The notes below the pieces were generated by a model. The model saw only the letters and a list, made by a program, of their open reading frames with translations, ran no database searches and was not told the DNA's origin. Positions 1 through 6,003 of a stretch of 17,562 nucleotides of DNA are shown one piece after another. Positions within the stretch are counted from its first letter, which is position 1. Each line of letters opens with the position of its first letter. Location: NCBI GenBank assembly GCA_934630555.1, contig CAKTXB010000010.1, positions 1-17,562 of the forward strand, given 5' to 3'. Source of the DNA: an uncultured Oscillospiraceae bacterium (GTDB lineage: Bacteria; Bacillota; Clostridia; Oscillospirales; Oscillospiraceae). The position numbers and the translations under genes were made by a program.

Positions 1-105
1 TTTCTGGCAAGGCAGAAAAAAGTCAGCCGCCGGAGGCACGGTTGCGGTGGCGCGGCCACCGGGGAAAAAGCGGTGACTTCGCACCGCAGGGGCGATAAGC
101 AAAAG
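1..105. repeat. Dispersed hairpin repeat, copy 1 (truncated by window start)
   Basis: Positions 1-39 are identical to 14047-14085. Positions 40-90 match 14166-14216 with three differences by eye. Copy 1 lacks the extra 80-bp unit found in the second copy. It contains a hairpin CGGTGGC-GCG-GCCACCG (45-61) and a second one with arms GCGGTG (70-75) and CACCGC (82-87). The first hairpin of the repeat, 14 bp long in the other copy, is cut by the window edge here. Nothing in it looks coding; short frames across it are by-products of the repeat. Confidence 0.85.
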
Positions 106-120
106 CGGTGACGGGCGTTA

Positions 121-151
121 AAAAGGCCCGGCCAGATCGGCCGGGCCTTTT
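121..151 (-). terminator. Intrinsic terminator of the minus-strand M24 gene
   Basis: Perfect 13-bp inverted repeat: AAAAGGCCCGGCC (121-133), loop AGATC, GGCCGGGCCTTTT (139-151). Read on the minus strand it starts 7 nt after the stop codon of the M24 gene and ends in a run of five T. It is symmetrical, so it could also stop plus-strand transcription coming from the left. Confidence 0.9.
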
Positions 152-158
152 AGGGTAT

Positions 159-1346
159 TTATTTATGACTTTGGATCCAGTTTTCACAATAGGCCCGCAC
201 GTAGGGCGAGAGCGTCTGCGCGCCGGTCTCGGTGATGACGAAGCCCTCTTCGATGCGGTTGGAGCCACCGGGGAGGCCGAAGAGGCTGATGTCGGTATTG
301 ACGGTCATGCCGACCTCGAACACGCGCTCGGTGTTTTCATCGGGGTAGGGGCTTTCGGCCTCGGCGCAGCCGATGCCGTGCAGCGGGGGATAGACATCGA
401 ACTCGGACAGGCCCTCGGCACGGAAGTGCTCGCGCACGGCGCAGACGAACTGCTTCATGGGAACGCCCGGCTTCAGGTGCGGCAGGCCGGCGGCGCTGGC
501 GCGGATGAGCACATCCACGACGCGCTTTGTTTCTTCCGAGGCGTTGCCGACGAAGAACGGCGCTTCGCACGTGGCAACGTAGCCTTCATACTGCACGGCC
601 AGAGCCAGCATGATCATATCGCCGTCCTCGATGATCTTATACGACGGGCGGCCGACGATGGTGGCGGTGCGCTTGCCGGAGCCGAACACGGAGAAGATGA
701 TCTGCTCGGCGCCCTCCTGCCGGGCCTTGGCCTCGGCGATGCTGCAGGCGGCAATTTCGGTCATGCCGATGATGTCGGCTTCCATGATGGCTTTCATGCC
801 CTCGTCGGCGATGCGCGCGGCTTCGCGCAGGCATTCGATCTCGGCGGGGGATTTTGTTTTGCGCAGCTCAAAGAGAATGTCGTTCGCGTCCACGACCTCG
901 CAGGCGAAGGCGGCGCAGATGTTGTTGTAAAGCGCAACGCTCATGGCGTCGATGCCGCACACGCCGAGACGCTCCAGCTTGCCGGCTGCGCGCAGCTCGG
1001 CGGCAAGCGCCTTGAAGCTGGTGTATTTGGCCAGCGGGTAGTCGATCTCATCCGGCACGGTGACGCACAGGAAGTCCGGCAAGAGCCGCACATCCGGCCA
1101 CACGCTCATCTCGCGCGCGACCTGCTCGCCTTCCGGCGCGCAGAGCACAGTCGGCTCGCCCGTGGGGCGCACCAGCAGCGCGCCGCGCTCAAAAATCGGC
1201 CAATAGTTCGATACGTAGCGCAGGTTTTCCTTGCGGTACTCGTCGCCGTAGACCAGCAGCGCGTCAAGCTGCTTTTCCTGCATCATGCGGCGGATGTTTA
1301 TCAGACGGGTCTCAAAGTCGCTTTTCGGAATGCAAATGTGTCCCAT
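159..1346 (-). CDS. Creatinase-like M24 family protein lacking canonical metal ligands (paralogue 1)
   Basis: A 395-residue protein with the two-part architecture of M24B proteins: a creatinase/prolidase N-terminal domain (about 1-160) and a pita-bread domain (about 165-395). The ATG at 1346 is chosen over one 21 bases upstream because AGGAGG lies just before it. Aligned by eye to aminopeptidase P/prolidase, the first two metal aspartates are A248 and T259 and the first glutamate is D352. The catalytic-domain histidine H323 (LHGIG) and the last glutamate E366 (RIEE) remain. The family cleaves C-N bonds next to proline-like groups with two metals; creatinase does so without metal. This protein therefore probably resembles creatinase mechanistically, or is not a peptidase at all. 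It shares the RYxxxYWPxFE motif with the plus-strand M24 protein at 9547-10722. An operator and promoter lie directly upstream, so it belongs to the same regulon as the ABC operon. Substrate unknown. Confidence 0.88.
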   Translation of the reverse strand: MGHICIPKSDFETRLINIRRMMQEKQLDALLVYGDEYRKENLRYVSNYWPIFERGALLVRPTGEPTVLCAPEGEQVAREMSVWPDVRLLPDFLCVTVPDEIDYPLAKYTSFKALAAELRAAGKLERLGVCGIDAMSVALYNNICAAFACEVVDANDILFELRKTKSPAEIECLREAARIADEGMKAIMEADIIGMTEIAACSIAEAKARQEGAEQIIFSVFGSGKRTATIVGRPSYKIIEDGDMIMLALAVQYEGYVATCEAPFFVGNASEETKRVVDVLIRASAAGLPHLKPGVPMKQFVCAVREHFRAEGLSEFDVYPPLHGIGCAEAESPYPDENTERVFEVGMTVNTDISLFGLPGGSNRIEEGFVITETGAQTLSPYVRAYCENWIQSHK

Positions 1347-1388
1347 AGTGATTCTCCTCCTGTTCATTTTCGCGTCTGTGACGCGTTA

Positions 1389-1402
1389 TGTTACCGATAA
1401 CA
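1389..1402. promoter_or_regulatory. LacI-family operator O3 (M24 promoter)
   Basis: TGTTACCGATAACA: arms TGTTA/TAACA around a central CG, identical to the copies at 2924-2937 and 3018-3031. It begins 7 bp after the -10 box of the minus-strand promoter, so a bound repressor would cover about +1 to +14. Confidence 0.85.
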
Positions 1403-1409
1403 CATTTCG

Positions 1410-1439
1410 ATGATAACACGCCCTCCGCCACATTGTCAA
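1410..1439 (-). promoter_or_regulatory. Sigma-A promoter of the minus-strand M24 gene
   Basis: On the minus strand, a consensus -35 TTGACA (1439-1434), an 18-bp spacer and -10 TATCAT (1415-1410). The start site falls near 1403, directly at operator O3. The promoter lies between the regulator's stop codon and the M24 start, so the M24 gene can be transcribed separately from the regulator. Confidence 0.82.
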
Positions 1440-1451
1440 GATGGCGGAGGG
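1421..1451. other. 10-bp inverted repeat enclosing the -35 box
   Basis: CCCTCCGCCA (1421-1430) and TGGCGGAGGG (1442-1451) form a perfect 10-bp stem. The 11-base loop contains the TTGACA -35 hexamer and one arm is part of the promoter spacer. Transcripts of the regulator gene would carry this stem just after the stop codon. There is no T-run after it on the minus strand, so it is not a standard terminator. It may be a 3' end hairpin or a protein site. Confidence 0.6.
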
Positions 1452-1484
1452 CAAAAAGTTTTTTCGGGGAGGGTCGGCGCGCCG

Positions 1485-2534
1485 TCAGCTGCGGGTGGTG
1501 TCGCCGTAGAACAGCGTTGGCAGCAGCTCGGCATTCTGATAGCCGGCCTCGCGGCGGATGCGCCGCAGCAGGCACTGCGCGGCCACGCGCCCGGCCTCAA
1601 ACTGCGGCATGACGACGGTGGTGATGCGCGGATAGAGATAGCGGCAGACATCCAGACCGTCGTGGCCGATGAGGGAGATGGTGTTGGGCACGTCGATCTT
1701 GGACTCCAGCAGCTCGCCGAGAATGCCGAGGGCGATGAGGTCGCTTTCACAGTAGATGGCGTCGGGCAGCGCGTCCTGCTGCAGGATCTCGCGCGCGATC
1801 TGCTGACCGCGCTGGAAGCAGAGGCTTGGGGGCGCGGAGCCGGAGCCGTAGTAGACGCCGAACAGCGGCAGGTCCAGCGCACGCAGCGTGTCATAGAAGC
1901 CGGCGGTGCGCTCTTCCCAGATCTTTTTCTGGAACTGCTCGGTGTAGCTCATGGGGTATGGCACGCGCATACCGTCGGGGTAGCTGCCCTGAACGCAGAC
2001 GATGCGGCGGTAGTTTTTTTCATAGAGCAGCTGCGCGGCCATGACGCCGCCGTGATAGTCGGAGCAGTAGACATTGCTGGCATTTTGCAGCACGCGCTCG
2101 TTGTCGATGAGCGCAGTTTCGATGCCGTGCTCCAAAAGACAGTCGACCAGCTGCTGGGAGATGTCCAGATGGTGGAAAATGACGCCGTCGAGATTGCGGT
2201 CCACGGCCATGGATACGAAGCTGTCGATGCTGGCCACTGTTTCGGCGTTGTAGACCACAGTCGTGTAGCCGACGCGCGTGCATTCCTGCGTGACGCCCTT
2301 GCAGGTGTTTGCGAAAAACGGGTCGCTGATGTCGGTGAGGACATAGGCGATGAGGTTCGTTTTGCCCGTGGTCAGCGCCTTGGCCAGAAGATTCGGCCGG
2401 TAGTGCAGCTCGGCGATGGCCTGCTCGATGGCGGCGCGCGTTTCTTCTTTCACATAGCCGGTGCCGTTGAGCACGCGGGATACGGTCATTTTGGATACAT
2501 TGGCGCGTTTTGCGACATCTGCCATGGTGGCCAC
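1485..2534 (-). CDS. LacI/GalR-family transcriptional regulator
   Basis: A 349-residue LacI-family protein, full length for the family. The N-terminal helix-turn-helix is at about 4-24 (MADVAKRANVSKMTVSRVLNG), the hinge helix at about 48-55 (NLLAKAL) and the periplasmic-binding-like effector domain at about 60-345. The start is a GTG at 2534, because AGGAGG sits 9 nt before it; the in-frame ATG at 2525 would leave 18 nt. The recognition helix carries K15-M16 before TVSR. As I recall, E. coli GntR has the same KMTVSR and binds TGTTA-N4-TAACA, which is the sequence found three times around this gene. I therefore infer that this protein represses the M24 gene and the ABC operon and is released by the imported substrate or a derivative. 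Its own promoter carries no copy of the operator, so direct autoregulation is not evident. Confidence 0.95.
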   Translation of the reverse strand: MATMADVAKRANVSKMTVSRVLNGTGYVKEETRAAIEQAIAELHYRPNLLAKALTTGKTNLIAYVLTDISDPFFANTCKGVTQECTRVGYTTVVYNAETVASIDSFVSMAVDRNLDGVIFHHLDISQQLVDCLLEHGIETALIDNERVLQNASNVYCSDYHGGVMAAQLLYEKNYRRIVCVQGSYPDGMRVPYPMSYTEQFQKKIWEERTAGFYDTLRALDLPLFGVYYGSGSAPPSLCFQRGQQIAREILQQDALPDAIYCESDLIALGILGELLESKIDVPNTISLIGHDGLDVCRYLYPRITTVVMPQFEAGRVAAQCLLRRIRREAGYQNAELLPTLFYGDTTRS

Positions 2535-2569
2535 AGTCCATCACCTCCTGAAAACGTGCATTCAAGATA

Positions 2570-2598
2570 ATTATAACGGGCGGTTTGGAAAAAATCAA
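2570..2598 (-). promoter_or_regulatory. Promoter of the LacI-family regulator
   Basis: Minus strand: -35 TTGATT (2598-2593), 17-bp spacer, perfect -10 TATAAT (2575-2570). It is followed 24-29 nt later by the AGGAGG of the regulator. No TGTTA-N4-TAACA operator overlaps it. Confidence 0.75.
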
Positions 2599-2692
2599 TC
2601 CATTTGTTAAAAATGACTAAAAATGACGGGGAGAAGCTGGATGTTTGGCGCATATGGAGAAAAGGGGAGCCGCATTTTGTGGGAAATGACGA

Positions 2693-2721
2693 TTGACTTC
2701 CCGCAAGGAGCGGTGTAACAT
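2693..2721 (+). promoter_or_regulatory. Possible additional plus-strand promoter far upstream of the operon
   Basis: TTGACT (2693-2698), 17-bp spacer, TAACAT (2716-2721). A palindrome follows at 2726-2740. If active it would give the operon a leader of about 350 nt passing through both operators. It is weaker by sequence than the regulator and M24 promoters. Confidence 0.4.
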
Positions 2722-2725
2722 AATG

Positions 2726-2740
2726 TTAACAATTTGTTAA
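2726..2740. promoter_or_regulatory. Palindrome TTAACAA-T-TTGTTAA next to a promoter
   Basis: Perfect 7-bp arms around one base, placed 4 bp after the possible -10 at 2716-2721. That is the same relative position the LacI-type operators have to their promoters, but the sequence differs. It could be the operator of a second regulator. No binding protein can be assigned. Confidence 0.4.
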
Positions 2741-2892
2741 GCAACCCGACACATCGAACCGCCCTGTGCTTGGCCCGGCGCTTTTCCGGCCGCACAGAGC
2801 TGGCGCAGCAGGTAAAATCAAATCCGTTTTCCCAAGCTGGCAAGGATGCCGCGAAGGTCATGAAACAGTATGGCATGAATGTTCCGACTTGA
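2734..2892 (+). pseudogene. Possible short coding remnant before the operon promoter
   Basis: A frame open from 2719 to the TGA at 2890-2892 encodes about 50 residues. Its C-terminal part reads like real protein, ending in KDAAKVMKQYGMNVPT. There is no ATG in the useful part, only a TTG at 2734, and no convincing ribosome binding site. It could be the decayed 3' end of a displaced gene. It ends where the operon promoter begins. I do not recognise the family, and it may be chance. Confidence 0.2.
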
Positions 2893-2917
2893 AAACTGGT
2901 TTGATTTTCTATTTTAT
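2889..2917 (+). promoter_or_regulatory. Probable main promoter of the ABC operon
   Basis: TTGAAA (2889-2894), 17-bp spacer, TTTTAT (2912-2917). The -10 ends 6 bp before operator O1, almost the same geometry as the M24 promoter and O3 (7 bp). The start site would fall near 2924. The matching arrangement is the main reason for choosing it over other AT-rich hexamers nearby. Confidence 0.6.
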
Positions 2918-2923
2918 CCAGTC

Positions 2924-2937
2924 TGTTACCGATAACA
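2924..2937. promoter_or_regulatory. LacI-family operator O1 (operon promoter)
   Basis: TGTTACCGATAACA, identical to the sites at 1389-1402 and 3018-3031. It lies at the predicted transcription start of the ABC operon, so a bound repressor would block open-complex formation. Confidence 0.85.
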
Positions 2938-3003
2938 TATCGGAAACAGACTGCGCTATTTTCGCGATCGCATATCTGCATGGCGTGCGTGCGGGCTGCT
3001 TGC

Positions 3004-3045
3004 TTTTTGACATGAAATGTTACCGATAACAGAAAATGTCAAAAA
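3004..3045. promoter_or_regulatory. Operator O2 inside a 42-bp concentric dyad
   Basis: The core TGTTACCGATAACA at 3018-3031 is the third identical operator. It is flanked by outer arms TTTTTGACAT (3004-3013) and ATGTCAAAAA (3036-3045), a perfect 10-bp inverted repeat. Its centre (3024.5) is exactly the centre of the operator. O1 and O2 are 94 bp apart, close to nine helical turns. It sits 28 bp before the first gene of the operon. Possible roles are an auxiliary operator for looping, a roadblock, or a leader RNA hairpin. Confidence 0.8.
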
Positions 3046-3073
3046 TGGGATACAAAGCTGGGAGGAATACAAA

Positions 3074-3445
3074 ATGACCGGAAAAACAAGCTGGCATATT
3101 ATCGACGGCTACCGTCCGCCGCTGCATGAGGGAGATAACCCGAACTATGAGGGCCATGAGTGCATCATGATCCTCAACTGCAACGAGCAGGACGCGCACT
3201 GCCTGATCGACATTTATTTTGAGGACCGCGAGCCGATCCTGGGCATTCCCTACACCGCGCCCGCGCAGCGCATCAGCGCGTTCCACACGGACGACCCCGG
3301 TGTGTTCGGTGATTTTAAAATGCCGCAGGAATATCAGTATTCCCTGCGCATCCGCAGCGACATCGGCGTTGTGGTGCAGTATGGCCGCATGGACGTGAAC
3401 CAGAAGAATCTGGCGTATCTGACCACGCTGGGCTATCCGGAATAA
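3074..3445 (+). CDS. ASRT-like (PF07100) small protein, first gene of the sugar operon
   Basis: A 123-residue soluble protein with no signal peptide. It resembles the Anabaena sensory rhodopsin transducer along most of its length: W7, the GYxPP motif at 12-16, HExxxILN at 28-35, the D40-AH-IxIYFxDxEP block (40-54), and VVQYxRxD at 100-107. Several of these match the Anabaena protein at the same spacing. The family forms beta-rich tetramers. Apart from the rhodopsin system it occurs widely without rhodopsins, and has been proposed to bind small molecules such as sugars. Here it heads a CUT2 sugar operon and no rhodopsin is present, which supports a sugar-binding or enzymatic role rather than photosensing. 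The start at 3074 is preceded by GGGAGG at 8 nt. An upstream in-frame ATG at 3017 would overlap operator O2 and is rejected. The next gene starts 41 nt downstream. Confidence 0.85.
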   Translation: MTGKTSWHIIDGYRPPLHEGDNPNYEGHECIMILNCNEQDAHCLIDIYFEDREPILGIPYTAPAQRISAFHTDDPGVFGDFKMPQEYQYSLRIRSDIGVVVQYGRMDVNQKNLAYLTTLGYPE

Positions 3446-3486
3446 GAATAAAGCGGCCCGATGGGCTGATGACGGGAGGTATCCAC

Positions 3487-4995
3487 ATGGAAAACATACT
3501 GGTTCTGGACAAGATCAACAAGTTCTTTCCCGGTGTGCACGCGCTGAAGGATATGTCGCTGGAGATCCGGCAAGGCGAAGTGCAGGCCATCTGTGGTGAG
3601 AACGGTGCTGGCAAGTCCACGCTCATGAAGGTCGTCACCGGCGTTTACAAGCAGGAGAGCGGCGATGTGATCTACAAGGGCGAGAAGATCCACATTACGA
3701 ATCCGAATCAGGCTTATGAGATGGGCATTGCCATCATGTATCAGGAAACGAGCCTGTTTGCGGAGATGACGATCCTGGAAAATCTGTTCCTGAACCACGA
3801 GATCACCAAAACGGTGTGCGGCATGAAGGTGCTGGACTATGCGGCCATGCGGGTCAAGGCGACGGAGGTCTTTACGAGCCTGAGCACGAAGATGGATCTG
3901 GACACGAAGGTCAAGAACATCAGCATGGCGCAGAAGCAGATGGTGGAGATCGCCAAGGCGCTGACATTCAACACGAACGTGCTGATTATGGATGAGCCGA
4001 CGGCGTCGCTGACGGAAACGGAAGTGAACGCGCTGTTTGAGATCATCCGCAAGCTCAAGGCGCAGGGCGTGTCCATTGTGTACATCAGCCACCGCATGGA
4101 AGAAATCTTTGAGGTGTGCGACCGCGTGACCGTGATCCGTGACGGACAATTCATTGCAACGCACGACATCAAGGACACGAACAAGGATATGCTGGTGGCG
4201 GAGATGGTGGGGCGCATGGTGTCGTCGTACTATCCGAAGCCCGAGGTGGAGATCGGCGAGGTCTGCCTGGAGGTCAAGGACCTGTGCCAGGGAAAGCTGC
4301 TGCACAACATCAACCTGAATGTGCACAAGGGCGAGATCGTGGGCCTGAGCGGCCTGATCGGCGCGGGGCGGACGGAGCTGGCGCACGCCATCTGCGGCTT
4401 TACGCACGCGGACAGCGGCGAGGTGCTCATTGACGGCAAGCCGACGCATATCACCGACTATATTTCCGCCATGGACCACGGCGTGGTGTATGTGTCGGAG
4501 GACCGCGGACGGTATGGTCTGGTGACGAAAATGGACATTAAGCAGAATGTGACGCTGCCACAGATCCGCAAGCTGGTGAAGCGCGGCCGCATCGACACGG
4601 CCAAGGAGCGCGAAATGGGCGCGCAGGCGATCGAAGCGTTTGACATCAAGGCACCGTCGGCGGATGTGATCGTGGAGAACCTGTCCGGCGGCAACCAGCA
4701 GAAGGTGTCGGTGGCCAAGGCGGTGGCGCTGAGCCCGAAGGTCATGATCCTTGACGAGCCGACGCGCGGCGTGGACGTGAACGCCAAGGCGGAGATCCAC
4801 CGCATCGTGGGCAAGCTCGTGAAGGAGGGCCTGGCCGTTCTGATGATCAGCTCGGAGCTGCCGGAGCTGCTGGGAATGTGCGACCGCATCTATGTGATGA
4901 ACTCCGGCCACATCATGGGCCAGTTCGACCGTGAACACGCCACGCAGCAGAACATTCTGGAGCTTGAGCTGGAAGACGTCGGCTCGAAGGCGTAA
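3487..4995 (+). CDS. CUT2-type sugar ABC transporter ATPase (RbsA/MglA-like)
   Basis: A 502-residue protein with two fused ATPase domains, typical of monosaccharide importers of the ribose/galactose/xylose type. It sits on the cytoplasmic face and powers import through the two permeases encoded next. Domain 1 has Walker A GENGAGKST (37-45), the Q-loop Q86, signature ISMAQKQ (145-151), Walker B LIMDE (166-170) and switch H202. Domain 2 has a degenerate Walker A, GLIGAGRT (289-296), with R295 in place of lysine, an intact signature LSGGNQQ (399-405), Walker B VMILDE (419-424), and serine instead of the switch histidine. This asymmetry is usual for the family. The start at 3487 is chosen because GGGAGG lies 7 nt upstream; an ATG 18 bases earlier has no site. 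The transported sugar cannot be deduced from the ATPase. Confidence 0.97.
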   Translation: MENILVLDKINKFFPGVHALKDMSLEIRQGEVQAICGENGAGKSTLMKVVTGVYKQESGDVIYKGEKIHITNPNQAYEMGIAIMYQETSLFAEMTILENLFLNHEITKTVCGMKVLDYAAMRVKATEVFTSLSTKMDLDTKVKNISMAQKQMVEIAKALTFNTNVLIMDEPTASLTETEVNALFEIIRKLKAQGVSIVYISHRMEEIFEVCDRVTVIRDGQFIATHDIKDTNKDMLVAEMVGRMVSSYYPKPEVEIGEVCLEVKDLCQGKLLHNINLNVHKGEIVGLSGLIGAGRTELAHAICGFTHADSGEVLIDGKPTHITDYISAMDHGVVYVSEDRGRYGLVTKMDIKQNVTLPQIRKLVKRGRIDTAKEREMGAQAIEAFDIKAPSADVIVENLSGGNQQKVSVAKAVALSPKVMILDEPTRGVDVNAKAEIHRIVGKLVKEGLAVLMISSELPELLGMCDRIYVMNSGHIMGQFDREHATQQNILELELEDVGSKA

Positions 4996-5016
4996 AGAAA
5001 GGAACGTGATACACCC

Positions 5017-6003
5017 ATGACAAAAAAGAAAAGTCTGACCGCGGAGGGCTTTCTGGCCATCCTGACAGCGGCTGTCCTGATCTTGATCTATTTCCTGGGC
5101 GGCGGCACGAGCGGGTTTTACAGCCTGCAGAGCATTATGAGCGTGCTGCGCACGTTCAGCTATCTGTTCGTCGCTTCCATCGGTATGACGATGATCATTA
5201 TTACCGGCAACATTGATATTTCGTTTGGCGCAGTCGTGTCGGTCATTGCGATCGTGATGGCGGCCATCAGCAAGCTCGGCGTGCCGGCCATTGTGTTCAT
5301 TCCGGCCGGTATGCTGGTGGGCGCGCTGCTGTGCGGCCTGAACGCGTGGCTGATGGTGAAGTTCCGCATCCCGGCCATGGTCATCACGCTGGCGACGCAG
5401 CAGATCTTTTACGGTATTCTGCTGCTGGTGCTGGACGGGTCCATTTACAACCTGCGCAGCAACTGGACGTGGTTCTCGTTCAAGTTTAAGATCGGCAACC
5501 TCATTCCCGGCTATGTTGTGATCGCACTGGTGCTGCTGGCGGCGGCGATCCTGTTCTTTAAGTATTCTCCGTTTATCAAGCGCCTGTACGCCATTGGCAA
5601 CAACAAGCAGGGCGCGATCTACGCGGGCATCAACGTGGACAAGACGCTGGTGCAGACGTACATCATTTCCGGCGCGCTGCTGGGCTTTACGGCGAGCGTT
5701 CTGGCCACGGCGGGCGACCGCGTGACGTGTACGGTGGGCAACAACCTGGAGATGACGGTCATTGCGGCTGTGGTCGTGGGCGGCACGAGCGCCACGGGCG
5801 GCTCGGGCAAGATCTACGGCACGGCGCTGGGCGCGCTGCTGCTGTCCATTGTGAGCCCGGCGCTGACGTACATCGGCATCAACACCTACTGGACGGACCT
5901 GTTCACGGGCGCCATCATTGTCATCGCGGTCATTACGAGCGCGCTGCGGACGTTTAATTTCTCGTTCCTTCATAAAAAGCAGGCGGAGGTGAAGCAGTCG
6001 TGA
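5017..6003 (+). CDS. CUT2 ABC transporter permease 1 (RbsC-like)
   Basis: A 328-residue integral membrane protein of the BPD_transp_2 family (RbsC/XylH type), with about nine to ten hydrophobic segments. It contains the family hallmarks GMTMIIITGNIDISFG (near 56-71) and IAAVVVGGTSATGGSG (near 249-264). The latter loop contacts the ATPase. It forms half of the translocation channel with the next gene product. Its stop codon overlaps the GTG start of permease 2 (GTGA), which indicates translational coupling. The upstream ribosome site AAAGGA is 13 nt from the ATG, rather far. Confidence 0.96.
   Translation: MTKKKSLTAEGFLAILTAAVLILIYFLGGGTSGFYSLQSIMSVLRTFSYLFVASIGMTMIIITGNIDISFGAVVSVIAIVMAAISKLGVPAIVFIPAGMLVGALLCGLNAWLMVKFRIPAMVITLATQQIFYGILLLVLDGSIYNLRSNWTWFSFKFKIGNLIPGYVVIALVLLAAAILFFKYSPFIKRLYAIGNNKQGAIYAGINVDKTLVQTYIISGALLGFTASVLATAGDRVTCTVGNNLEMTVIAAVVVGGTSATGGSGKIYGTALGALLLSIVSPALTYIGINTYWTDLFTGAIIVIAVITSALRTFNFSFLHKKQAEVKQS

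Noticed and set aside
108..1400. A 430-residue plus-strand frame
   Set aside because: Antisense to the M24 gene, starts inside a terminator and has no ribosome site.
3007..3035. Second promoter using the TTGACA inside the O2 dyad
   Set aside because: At 16-18 bp the -10 candidates (ACAGAA, CAGAAA, AGAAAA) are poor, and the TTGACA is explained as part of the outer inverted repeat.
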